64,000 bases of DNA from Spongilla lacustris (Eukaryota; Porifera; Demospongiae; Spongillida; Spongillidae): positions 6,370,275 through 6,434,274 of the forward strand of contig OX442417.1 of the NCBI GenBank assembly GCA_949361645.1, written 5' to 3'. Made by a program: the position numbers and the translations under genes. Positions 34,690-47,152 of this stretch are shown one piece after another; positions within the stretch are counted from its first letter, which is position 1, and each line of letters starts with the position of its first letter. The notes under the pieces are model-generated. The model worked only from the letters and a program-made list of their open reading frames with translations. It was not told where the DNA came from and did not search any database.

Positions 34690-34841
34690 CACTATGAAAA
34701 AGGTATTGTTATACACTACTGTATAACAGTGTGTATATAGACGTTATTGCGTATACGTGTGTATAATGTCTCAATACGCAGTGTTATACACCACTAATTG
34801 ATGTTATACACAGTGTATATAACAACCCTTTTTACACAGTG
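34690..34841. mobile_element. MITE copy 2, termini CACTATGAAAAAGG / CTTTTTACACAGTG
   Basis: About 85-90% identical by eye to 15867-16041, but shorter by an internal deletion of about 23 bases after GTATAACAGTGTGTA. Confidence 0.8.
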
Positions 34842-35224
34842 ATGTAGTACATGTATTCTGTATTATCTGTAAAATAATTCTGATGTTGTGTAAATATAGA
34901 AAGTTATACACTAACATGTATGAATTTTACTATTCTGTACATTTAAATACTACTAATACAAACCTAAGCAAAGAATTCTATATGTACTTAAGTAAACAGC
35001 CCTATTGGCTGAAAGGCTCTGCTAGATCTAGAATGCTGTATATTTATTCATTATTAATAAGCGCTTTTGTATGTATAATTATAATTATAATGCATGCTAC
35101 GGTATAGCTATATATTTGCAACTACCTAATCTAAACAGTCTGCATGTCAGTTGATATAGACAAACCTGATAATATTAAATAAGTACGAATAAATAAAATA
35201 CATTAACTACTAAGTTATGTTTAG

Positions 35225-36270
35225 GAACTCCATGTATGACCCTCCTGGATGATATATCCACCCCTTAAGAGGAGGGACCGGGCATTGGCCCGCACTAGTG
35301 TTAAGTTCAGGCGGTCATACAAGTTGGAGACTTGGACCTTGTGGCAAGGTGAGATGCAAGTCTTGAGAAAGCTTGGACTGATTCCCTGCCCCAAGCTCCA
35401 TATGACTCCACCACAAGGGGAATGCAAGTCCATCCTAGCTCAGAACACTTAGCATCATTGGCAGAGTGCTTTCTTAGCTCTGCGGCAACTGCTGCTGACC
35501 TCGCTTCGATCAGAGAGAATTATAAGGGATGGGTTTAGCGGAGAAGTCACAGTAAGGTCAAAGGCACCAGGCTTGCCACAGAGCCAATTCGAAGCTAAGA
35601 TGTCAGCAGGATATGTGTGCAGGAGCTCACGTCCCAGTCCACTGCCAGCTTCTGCCTTGGTGCTGATACAGGCATGATGGCATGTTTGGAGCACTACATC
35701 CCTGAGCTTATTGTGCCTGGATACAGCATCACCACTTCGCTTACAAGTCAAGGCATGGTGACCTAGGAGATCCAAAGGGTGTTCTGGGCACAAAGCACAG
35801 GGAGGAGAGCCAGGTGAGGTGCCTAGCCCTAGCCACCACTTGATGGCCATTTGGTGTTCATTGGGATCTAGGCTTAGACCCAGGCCTGGAGATGGGACAA
35901 CAGAGAGCCATGAAGAGGCATGGGGCAAAGACACTGACAGGGGATGAGCCTTGCAGCAGTAGAGCTCTCTGAAAGAAGAAAGTTAAATTGAGTAGACTCT
36001 AATGTGGCTGACAAAGTGTGCTGTCGACAAGGAGTAGTGGCTAGACTGTCAATGTCAACTGCACTCTCGGGGTACAGACGTGTTGTACAAATTGACCGCC
36101 TCAGCCAGGAAATTATCTGAAGGTGAGGCATGGCCTGCAGTACTGATGGATGCAATAAATGCTGCAGTAGAGTGGTACACTAATGAGTGGAGCCCCAGGC
36201 CACCTCTGCTTAAACTCAACTGGGCCTGCTTCCCCTGTTGAAGTGTTTTTTTTATGAAAATCAAAAACAA
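35225..36270 (-). pseudogene. Retrotransposon fragment: thumb to C-terminal nuclease-like domain, broken
   Basis: Minus-strand segments in order: QAQLSLSRGGLGLHSLVYHS, IDSLATTPCRQHTLSATLES, MAIKWWLGLGTSPGSPPCAL, a zinc-knuckle-like C-x2-C..HHALTCK with GDAVSRHNKLRD, then YPADILASNWLCGKPGAFDL (P-A-D..A-F-D, resembling a restriction-like endonuclease), and finally LYDRLNLTLVRANARSLLLR. Segments lie in different frames, so it is inactive. The reverse transcriptase part is missing. The family matches the copy at 44500-49203. It lies 3' of Rab gene C. Confidence 0.8.
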
Positions 36271-36275
36271 AAAAG

Positions 36276-36281
36276 TTTATT
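36276..36281 (-). terminator. Possible polyadenylation signal of Rab gene C
   Basis: AATAAA on the minus strand, 166 bases beyond the stop at 36447, just before the retrotransposon fragment. Confidence 0.4.
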
Positions 36282-36297
36282 TTGCGACCTCAAGGTC

Positions 36298-36370
36298 TAC
36301 TCCCTCTGCACACGGCACTACTCCCTCTGCACACGGCACTACTCCCTCTGCACACGGCACTACTCCCTCT
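36298..36370. repeat. 18-bp repeat (CACTACTCCCTCTGCACA), about 4 copies
   Basis: Direct repeats of CACTACTCCCTCTGCACA with a divergent last unit. Confidence 0.85.
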
Positions 36371-36446
36371 GGCCACACACATCACCCAAACATGAGTATG
36401 ACTGACTGGCTGACAACGTGCTATCTTGAGAAGGTGTACACAATGA

Positions 36447-38482
36447 TTAATTACATGCATGCAGACACTTTGTTCTGGGTTTGGAGTCACGTTCCCCAAC
36501 AGTGAAGCTCTCCTCCACACTCGCTGACCTGCATGGAGCCTACAGACAACACACCTACAATAAACTGCTGTGGTCTAAAGGAAGGAGATTTACCACTTTT
36601 TGATGCTCTTTCAAATCTTTAATTCTCTTGGCAAGTGAAATAAAGGCCTGTAGAGAAAAGGGAGTACATGTAGATGTACAATCAAGGAGAATCATGTATG
36701 AATTAACCTTAATGTTAATTAACATAAGTTCTAAAGGACATAAAGTTAATATCGTCTCCTAAACCATGCAAGTACATTGCAATAATAATTTTTAAAAATC
36801 AAGATTTCAATTTTGAATAACTCCTAAATGAAAATAGTTTACTGCTATTAACTAACCTACCCATCCTCCATAATAAATGTTATTCACTTGAAATGAGTTG
36901 GTTTGAATTTAATAAATTATTAAAACTAAAACCAATGTTAGAGCTTTTGGATGCCTGCAACATTATGTTCTTAATTACAACTGTAGGTATTGTCGGGGAA
37001 TTATCAATTTGTTTTAGTTAAATGAATGCTTGCATTTCAGCCCACATCATTAATTACAACATTTAGCACAATTATCATGCAGTTTATTAACAATATTCCT
37101 TGATTGTTGAACACCAACCAGAATACACAAAGGTAATACTATCCGATATACATTTTATGGTTCTGTTACGTGTAATACTTTACATATACACATAATTCCT
37201 ACATCGATCCATACACATATACGTGCATACTTCAATATACTTACCATTTCAACATTATCTCCTGTCTTTGCACTGACTTCCATAAAGGTGGCATCCCATT
37301 CGTAGGCAAACTACAAGTACAAAAAAAAAGGTTCCTTTTCAAATCACACAAGCCCACCCACCACCCCCCACATGTGTACATACACGCCCACCCACCACCC
37401 CCCACACGTGTACATACACGCCTGCCAGTCTCTTCGGTCACTGTCCTCATCTCCGAAAGATCACTCTTGTTACCCAATATCATAGCAACAGCATCAGTTA
37501 CACCATGCTAGGGTGATCCACCATTGAGAGGAAATCATGTTAACTTGCCACTTTCGTACACAAAAAACAACATTGAATACATGGGTGTTCAAATATGTGC
37601 ACACAAACTCAACTAGCGAGCTTTTATATAATTATATGGATTATTTTACAACAATCTCTGCACTGCACAATCGTACAGACTATTATTTCTGCAATTTTCT
37701 GCTCAAGTGTATTGCCATGACTACATGCACTCTGGTTACTATGGTTACTGTAGCTTGACGTCCCTGCACAAAATGTGTCACCGCTATCTCTACCTTACCT
37801 AAATGAGACTGGGAACTAGTGGAATACTGAACAGTACCATTAGTAACACGGCACACGTTTAACATGGTGCTCCATCACATAATAACATGGTGTCCCATCA
37901 CATAATAACATGGTGCCCCATCACATAATAACATCGTTGCATAGTATGAACTGGTCTGTACATGTGTACATGCACATGTACCTGTGTTATTAGAGACACA
38001 CACAACTACACACACACACATAAAACCACACAAATACACACACACACAAACGCACACAAATACACACACACAAACGCACACAAATACACACACACAAACG
38101 CACACAAATACACACACACACAAACGCACACAAATACACACACACAAACGCACACACAACACACACACACAAACGCACACACAACACACACACACAAACA
38201 CACACAAATACACACACACAAACGCACACAAATACACACACACACAAACGCACACAAATACACACACACAAACGCACACACAACACACACACACATACAC
38301 ACACACAAATACACACACACAAACGCACACAAATACACACACACAAACGCACACAAATACACACACACAAACGCACACAAATACACACACACACAAACGC
38401 ACACAAATACACACACACAAACGCACACACAACACACACACATACACACACACACAAATACACACACAACACACACACACAC

Positions 38483-38577
<95 letters not shown>

Positions 38578-41500
38578 TGCCTTATCACGGTGCACAGCTT
38601 TGGCTCCTCACCTCCTGCAGGAACTCCGGCCACTGTCTGGCGTTGTGGTACGATACATCACTACTGATATCATACACCACTAGAACACCCTGGAGATGGG
38701 AAAGTGGTCAAACGATCACTTGTGGACCATATTACCCCTGCATCACATGAGCATCACATGAGCATCACATGAGCATCACATGAGCATCAAGTGTACTAGT
38801 GCACTTGTCACCACACAGACAACACAGGGCTCCCTGGTGATGGTGTGTGGAGTGATGGTGGAGTGTTCATGGCACTGCATAAGGTGCCATAAGATGTGTG
38901 CTACAAGTGTTGTAACTTCATTCTGGTCAAACATTAGGTAACATTCCAGTGATCCCAACATATTCTACTATGACACATCACATGAGCATCACATGAGCAT
39001 GACACACACTATCACCAGATCACTACACACACTATCACCAGATCACTACACACACTATCACCAGGTCACACTACACACACTATCACCAGATCACTACACA
39101 CACTATCACCAGATCACTACACACACTATCACCAGATCACTACACACACTATCACCAGATCACTACACACTATCACCAGATCACTATACACACTATCACC
39201 AGATCACTACACACACTATCATCAGATCGCTACACACTATCACCAGATCACTACACACTATCACCAGGTAACTACACACACTATCACCAGATCACTACAC
39301 ACTATCACCAGATCACTATACACACTATCACCAGATCACTACACACTATCACCAGATCACTACACACTATCATCAGATCACTACACACTATCACCAGATC
39401 ACTACACACACTATCACCAGATCACTACACACACTATCACCAGATCACTACACACACTATCACCAGATCACTACACACTATCACCAGATCACTACACACT
39501 ATCACCAGATCACTACACACACTATCACCAGATCACTACACACTATCACCAGATCACTACACACACTATCACCAGGTCACTACACACACTATCACCAGAT
39601 CACTACACACACTATCACCAGATCACTACACACTATCACCAGATCACTACACACTATCACCAGATCACTACACACTATCACCAGATCACTACACACACTA
39701 TCACCAGATCACTACACACTATCACCAGATCACTACACACTATCACCAGGTAACTACACACACTATCACCAGATCACTACACACACTATCACCAGATCAC
39801 TACACACTATCACCAGATCACTACACACACTATCACCAGCTAGTGTAGTTCTGGGGCATAGCTAGGACACCTGGGGGTGGGGGTGGGGTGGGATGAATAA
39901 AATGCAGCATCTGTCCTATACTTAAGACTCTTTCCATTGCAGGAAGTGAAGGGGGAGGGAGGAGGAGGGGAAGTGAGGGGGGAGGAGGGGAAGTGAGGGG
40001 GGAGGAGGGGAAGTGAGGGGGGAGGAGGGGAAGTGAGGGGGGAGGGAGGAGGAGGGGAAGTGAGGGGGAGGGAGGAGGGGAACATATGTTACATGAAGGT
40101 TGTGAGGGTGAATTAATAGCATACATGTTCCACTGTGTAAACTAGTTTGTTCTTTGCAACCTCAGTCCCACCCACAGATGGCTTCCCGATGACCTTCTGC
40201 CTACTACATACTGCCATACAAGCATATACAGGTAGTGGTTACAGACACCTTATGGCCTGTAATGTACTGTGCACATATCCATCATTTGCTTGCACCACCC
40301 CGTTATCCACTCATTTGTGCCCTTCTGGTTAGTAACTATTCGTTGTTATCATTAATCATTTCCTGGAACCAATTGGCGAGTGAAGCATACATGTATGCAA
40401 CATGTTGAGCCAAATGGCAAAAATATACCAACATATGCATGGAGTCATAACTATGTAATGTTAATGCACTGCTAGACCAAGCTGACCTTTAGCTAATGTT
40501 GTCCATTCCTCAGTATCTAATCAACCATTACAAAGTACATGTACACTGGCCCCCATATGATGGCACTACATGTACACTGGCCCCCATATGATGGCACTAC
40601 ATGTACACTGGCCCCCATATGATGGCACTACATGTACACTGGCCCCCATATGATGGCACTACATGTACACTGGCCCCCATATGATGGCATTACATGTACA
40701 CTGGTCCCCATATGATGGCACTACATGTACACTGGCCCCCATATGATGGCACTACATGTACACTGGCCCCCATATGATGGCACTACATGTACACTGGCCC
40801 CCATATGATGGCACTACATGTACACTGGCCCCCATATGATGGCACTACATGTACACTGGCCCCCATATGATGGCACTACATGTACACTGGCCCCCATATG
40901 ATGGCACTACATGTACACTGGCCCCCATATGATGGCATTACATGTACACTGGTCCCCATATGATGGCACTACATGTACACTGGCCCCCATATGATGGCAC
41001 TACATGTACACTGGTCCCCATATGATGGCACTACATGTACACTGGCCCCCATATGATGGCACTACATGTACACTGGCCCCCATATGATGGCATTACATGT
41101 ACACTGGTCCCCATATGATGGCACTACATGTACACTGGCCCCCATATGATGGCACTACATGTACACTGGCCCCCATATGATGGCATTACATGTACACTGG
41201 TCCCCATATGATGGCACTACATGTACACTGGCCCCCATATGATGGCACTACATGTACACTGGCCCCCATATGATGGCACTACATGTACACTGGCCCCCAT
41301 ATGATGGCACTACATGTACACTGGCCCCCATATGATGGCATTACATGTACACTGGCCCCCATATGATGGTACTACATGTACACTGGCCCCCATATGATGG
41401 CATTACATGTACACTGGCCCCCATATGATGGTACTACATGTACACTGGTCCCCATATGATGGCACTACATGTACACTGGCCCCCATATGATGGCACTACA

Positions 41501-43796
41501 TGTACACTGGCCCCCATATGATGGCATTACATGTACACTGGTCCCCATATGATGGTACTACATGTACACTGGCCCCCATATGATGGCACTACATGTACAC
41601 TGGCCCCCATACGATGGCACTACATGTACACTGGCCCCCATATGATGGCACTACATGTACACTGGCCCCCATATGATGGCACTACATGTACACTGGCCCC
41701 CATATGATGGCACTACATGTACACTGGCCCCCATATGATGGCACTACATGTACACTGGCCCCCATATGATGGTACTACATGTACACTGACCCCCATATGA
41801 TGGCATTACATGTACACTGGCCCCCATATGATGGCACTACATGTACACTGGTCCCCATATGATGGCATTACATGTACACTGGCCCCCATATGATGGCACT
41901 ACATGTACACTGGTCCCCATATGATGGCACTACATGTACACTGGTCCCCATATGATGGCATTACATGTACACTGGTCCCCATATGATGGTACTACATGTA
42001 CACTGGCCCCCATATGATGGCACTACATGTACACTGGCCCCCATATGATGGCACTACATGTACACTGGCCCCCATATGATGGCATTACATGTACACTGGT
42101 CCCCATATGATGGTACTACATGTACACTGACCCCCATATGATGGCATTACATGTACACTGACCCCCATATGATGGCATTACATGTACACTGGCCCCCATA
42201 TGATGGCATTACATGTACACTGGTCCCCATATGATGGTACTACATGTACACTGACCCCCATATGATGGCACTACATGTACACTGACCCCCATATGATGGC
42301 ACTACATGTACACTGGCCCCCATATGATGGCACTACATGTACACTGGTCCCCATATGATGGCATTACATGTACACTGGCCCCCATATGATGGCACTACAT
42401 GTACACTGGTCCCCATATGATGGCACTACATGTACACTGGTCCCCATATGATGGCATTACATGTACACTGGTCCCCATATGATGGTACTACATGTACACT
42501 GGCCCCCATATGATGGCACTACATGTACACTGGCCCCCATATGATGGCACTACATGTACACTGGCCCCCATATGATGGCATTACATGTACACTGGTCCCC
42601 ATATGATGGTACTACATGTACACTGACCCCCATATGATGGCATTACATGTACACTGGCCCCCATATGATGGCATTACATGTACACTGGTCCCCATATGAT
42701 GGTACTACATGTACACTGACCCCCATATGATGGCACTACATGTACACTGACCCCCATATGATGGCACTACATGTACACTGACCCCCATATGATGGCATTA
42801 CATGTACACTGACCCCCATATGATGGCATTACATGTACACTGGCCCCCATATGATGGTACTACATGTACACTGGCCCCCATATGATGGTAAGCTCTGCTG
42901 CATAACAAACATCCCTAGACAGAGGCATATGTACACATGGAGGAGGTGGCTGGTAACTGCCTTCCAAGAACTTTTAGGATGTTTATTGTTTTGTTGTGTT
43001 TTTGTTTTGTTTTTTTATTTTGGGAGGACAATGATTGTGCATATAGCCACCTCACACTGTCCACAGCAATGCATGAACACATCACATCAACATCCTGCAT
43101 GATAGTTGACCCAAGCTGATACAGTAATACTAGTATTGTGTGTGTAACAAAACTTGGGGGGGGGGGGACTCCATGCCACGCCTACATGTACAGTGTTATG
43201 ATATATCAACACTATCTGTGATGACTCCCAGTATTTGGATGAAATGATTAAAGTTATTAATAATTCTCCTCCTCTCACAAAACCCTGACTCCATGTCACT
43301 GGACCACACCCACCGCCATGCCTCAATCCATCAACACCCTTCTACAAACTACACCATCACTACTCACCGATGATCCCCTGAAATATGCTTTTGTGACGGT
43401 CTGCATTGAGTATCTCTCTTGCCCAGCTGTATCCCTATGGACACACACGTGCGACAATGATGTAATACTGCTGGCCAAAGGGCGTGCCTCACCATATCTG
43501 GAGCTTGATTTTCTTGCCATCTATATCAAGCATTCGTGTCTTGAAGTCTATAGCTGCATGACGGTGCAATATACCTCCGCGTCATGTACGATCGCTTTAG
43601 CTTTGCCTAACACTTCAAGTAACATATTAATCACGTACCTACCTAAGCTTGCCGTGTTCGTAGGATTGGCAACGAAGTCATCGTTAGCAATTCGACGAAG
43701 CAGACTTGTTTTCCCTACCCCTGAGTCGCCGACCAACACCAACTTGAACAGGTAGTCAAATTTCTTGGCCACTGGCGCGCGCGTCTCGACAGCCAT
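36447..43796 (-). CDS. Rab-family small GTPase (Rab gene C), uncertain last exon
   Basis: Exons in phase: 43796-43643, 43553-43493, 43434-43368, 38689-38612, 37507-37418, 37310-37245, then 36647-36555 (stop; 202 aa). Alternatively exon 7 is spliced at 36594 to 36539-36447 (219 aa). Motifs: P-loop GDSGVGKT (23-30), IDFKTRMLDIDGKKIKLQIW, DTAGQERYSMQTV, AYFRGSS, NKSD, EVSAK. The N-terminus (KKFDYLFKLVLVGDSGVGKT) resembles Rab1/8/35-type proteins. The unspliced end (LLPLDHSSLL) has no cysteine and could not be prenylated. The spliced end finishes KCLHACN, which has cysteines but not a standard CC or CXC. Switch I has S in place of the usual T. Intron 3 (4.7 kb) is mostly tandem arrays. Confidence 0.8.
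37990..38575. repeat. CA-rich array (ACACACAAACGCACACAAAT), Rab gene C intron
   Basis: A 20-24 bp higher-order repeat made of CACACA plus AACGCACACAAATA, ending in a pure (CA)n of about 95 bp. It is open in several frames on both strands but noncoding. Confidence 0.95.
38995..39838. repeat. 21/23-bp minisatellite (CACTATCACCAGATCACTAC), about 38 copies
   Basis: The unit alternates between 21 bp (one CA) and 23 bp (two CA), with occasional GGTCAC or ATCATC variants. It lies in intron 3 of Rab gene C. Confidence 0.95.
39945..40082. repeat. About 20-bp purine minisatellite (GGGGGGAGGAGGGGAAGTGA)
   Basis: Six or seven copies, strand-asymmetric (purines on plus), in intron 3 of Rab gene C. Potential triplex or G-quadruplex former. 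Confidence 0.9.
40535..42892. repeat. 31-bp minisatellite, about 76 copies
   Basis: Unit ACTACATGTACACTGGCCCC plus CATATGATGGC. Nearly all variation is at two sites, GG(C/T)CCCC or GACCCCC and GGCACT/GGCATT/GGTACT. The variants recur in ordered blocks. It lies in intron 3 of Rab gene C, and each unit carries the palindrome TACATGTA. Confidence 0.97.
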
Positions 43797-44499
43797 GGGG
43801 GGCGCTGTGGGTTTGAGCCAGCAATATTAGAAAGCCGCAACACAGCGACATAGTTAGTACGTAGGTCTCTCAATGCAACGTGTAGGCACCTGGTTTCTTT
43901 TTAGTTCACCGGTCTAATGCGTACCATCGCACAGCTAGTAGCGGAATGCAATGCAAGTCCAGCAGTGACGTCATATTTGACAGCTGGAATTTAATTATTA
44001 AAAATGTAGTGTCCACAAAGGGGAGTGTCTGATGAACCACGTGCGTATGTGCCGATGTCCGCGAAAATTACACCCAAGTGTATTTATGTCCCCCCCCCCA
44101 CCGGTGTGAATGTGTACATATACTACAGTATTACTGTGTACCGTCGAAGTGAATTGAAGCACTAGTAATACTCACTTCACAATGCAGCTGTACCGGTTTG
44201 AGCATATCAAACGCGTAGGGAAGCAGGCAGGCAATATCACAGTGACTTCCCATGCACTTCCAGTTGGAAGGCATACAAACACGTCTCAGAAAAAACTTCA
44301 CAAAGCAACCCTTTTATATTTTGGGCTCAGCCCAACTGCTAAGAAGTAGTCACGGGGCATACTGTAGTGCTGTCATTGTGTCAATATCTTCGTCAGAGAT
44401 TATTACATGCATATTTTTAGTGTACCTGTACTTTAAAATGCTACAAAATGCAAAATCAAGTGCAATCATCAATAATCTGTTGATATTTATATTAGTTTG
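43797..44499. other. Upstream region of Rab gene C, no gene seen
   Basis: The presumed promoter region of Rab gene C lies here, but I recognise no motif. A C-run occurs near 44091-44100. From about 44252 an open frame leads into the retrotransposon, but its first ~90 residues are not recognisable. Confidence 0.4.
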
Positions 44500-44877
44500 T
44501 GCCATTGCTACTGACAGTGAGTGTGCCTCTCTGCTGTTTCAAAGGTGGTATACAGACGATGGTGTTGTGGCTGGTCCCATCTCTGCTGTTTTACGTGTGA
44601 TTTCTATCATAAAAGACTTAGGACCTCATCTCGGTCTTCATATCAATTTGTCCAAATGCGAATTATTCAGCGTCAATGACATAAGTAGGTTCCCAGATGG
44701 AATGAAAAAATCCAATGTGCCTCATTTCGATATACTTGGGGCTCCAAAAGGAGATTTTTTGTTTTGTGCCAAGTATATTGCTCAAAAGCGTACAGACGCT
44801 TCCAAGTTGCTCCAGCAGTTAGTCCAGGTAGGTTCTTCAGATCCTCATGTAGCCATGCTTCTACTCCGTCAATGTGG

Positions 44878-46620
44878 ATCGGGAGCAGGAGCAGGAGCAG
44901 GAGTTGCTACCTAAAACCAGGAGCAGGAGCAGGAGTTGCTACCTAAAACCAGGAGCAGGAGCAGGAGTTGCTACCTAAAACCAGGAACAGGAGCAGGAGT
45001 AGGAGCAGGAGTTGCTACCTAAAACCAGGAGCAGGAGCAGGAGTTAGTACCTAAAACCAGGAGCAGGAGCAGGAGCAGGAGCAGGTGTTTTTACCTAAAA
45101 TCTCGTATGAACAGGCGCAGTATGTTACGTATGCCTTACGAGCAAGCTTAATAGTGCATACCGCTCATTATAAGTTTAAGCTCGTGCGGCGGGTATTGTA
45201 ATATACCATTTTCTCTACAGCCTGTAATATTGAGTAAAAGCATCATTTACTTCTCCACATTTCTGAATATCCAATATAGATGAACAGAAACTGATTTTTT
45301 TTCTATTTAGTTCCACGGGGATGAACTTTGACAAATGCTGCAGTGGTCCAGACTGCCCTCCAGATAATTAAAAGTGAATTCATTATTAGCACTACTGCAT
45401 GGAAAGCAGGAGTTCTTTTATTCTTTTACTAATTTGCACTGTTGATAATTGCATGAGCATACTGCATTTTCTAGTGGGGCCCCTAACAGCTGAGCTCGAT
45501 AATTTCTTTTGATATTGCTCAGTTCTATATGCATGTACCTAGCTAGAAAAACTACAGTTATTTATATTATTATAATTTTGCCAGACAGAGTTAGACTGCA
45601 TGTCTGCTTCTTCTTGCCATACTTCTGCATGGCTGATGGCTCCAAGTTGTCCCAGCGCCAGGGCTCAATCTCCATCTTGACCCCTCTGAATTTTACGCTG
45701 GTGTAAAGTGGTTGTTAGGCTGAACTTAGGCATTGATACCTCCCAAGGTGCCAAATATCCATACTGTCCCTCTCACTGTTTGGAACTCTTGGGTCATCAT
45801 GCATTAACCTGCAGGCATAGAGGTGATGTGGTCTCCCACCACAACAGACTACGAGATGTATTTCTTGAATCTTGCATGTGTTGGTGCCCATGTAGAGGCA
45901 GGGAGTGTTAATGGGCATGACCAATGGCGTACTGGACCTGCATGCTGATGTCCTGGTCCCTCCCTAGGTGTTAGGCAAGCCAGCTGCATTTGACATTTAG
46001 TTACCATCGCTTAATCCAAGTACCTTTACTGAATTGAGTGTGCATGACAGCAGGATCAGCAGCCTTAGGAGGTATCAATGCCTAACAACCACTTTACACC
46101 AGCCTAAAATTCAGAGAGGTCAAGATGGAGATTGAGCCCTGGCGCTGGGACAACTTGGAGCCATGCAGAAGTATGGCAAGAAGAAGCAGACAGTCTACCT
46201 CTGTCTGGCAAAATTATTATCATTATAAATAACTGTAATTTCGCAACATTCGTAAAAGAATAAAAGAACTCCTGCTTAAATTTCCATGCAGTAGTGCTAA
46301 TAATGAATTCACTTTTAATTATCTGGAGGGTAGTCTGGACCACTCTGCAGCATTTGTCAAAGTTCATCCCCGTGGAACTGAATATAAAACAAATCAGTTT
46401 CTGTTAATCTATATTGGATATTCAGAAATGTGGAGAAGTAAATGGTGCTTTTACTCAATATTACAGGCATGCTGGGTGCACGCGTGTGTAGAGAAAATGG
46501 TATATTACAATACCCGCCGCACGAGCTGAAACTTATAATGAGCGGTATGCACTCTTAAGCTTGCTCGTAAGGCATACGTAACATACTGCGCCTGTTCATA
46601 CGAGATTTTAGGTAAAAACA

Positions 46621-46690
<70 letters not shown>

Positions 46691-46868
46691 GTTTTAGGTA
46701 CTAACTCCTGCTCCTGCTCCTGGTTTTAGGTAGCAACTCCTGCTCCTATACTACTCTTGCTCCTGTTCCTGGTTTTAGGTAGCAACTCCTGCTCCTGCTC
46801 CTGGTTTTAGGTAGCAACTCCTGCTCCTGCTCCTGCTCCTGCTCCTGGTTTTAGCTACACCCAAACAG
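44878..46868. repeat. 2-kb inverted repeat, arms about 850 bp, ends (GGAGCA)n
   Basis: The left arm (about 44878-45750) reads GAGCAGGAGCAGGAGTTGCT and ACCTAAAACCAG repeats, then TACGTATGCCTTACGAGCAAGCTT, then GATGGCTCCAAGTTGTCCCA. The right arm (about 46060-46868) is the inverse. The single-copy centre (about 45750-46060) holds a retrotransposon C-terminal piece (LELLGHHALTCRHRGDVVSH). It sits inside the larger element's reverse transcriptase-to-thumb region. The structure is an insertion of a foldback unit or an inverted duplication. Confidence 0.85.
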
Positions 46869-47152
46869 GGTTATGTAGGCTGATACATCTGGCCAGAACT
46901 ATCCACCTTCTTTTGCTGGTGATGCCCTCAGTATGTTTGATGATGAGGTGCGGCAGTGTTTTGCAGAGTGTACTGCAGTAGACACTCCTGACTTCACATG
47001 GTAGCAGGCACAACTTAGTCTAACTGAGTCGGGGTGGTCTAGGCTTGCGTCGTGTCTCCTACCACTCTCCTGCTGCATATTTAGCTTCAGCTGCTTATCT
47101 TATGAGGTTTGCAGGTACTTGCACAACTCTATAGACCTTCATAACAACCTTG

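Noticed and set aside
37875..38750. Several ORFs of 189-262 aa rich in Cys/Val or Thr/His
   Set aside because: Translation of CA-rich intron repeats in Rab gene C, open in most frames on both strands.
40535..42892. CRISPR-like array
   Set aside because: Units are adjacent with no unique spacers and the genome is eukaryotic; it is a minisatellite.
44764..44946. Short RSRSRS-type ORF as a splicing-factor-like domain
   Set aside because: The GSRSRSRS and GAGAGAG residues come from the GGAGCA repeat at the end of the inverted-repeat insertion.
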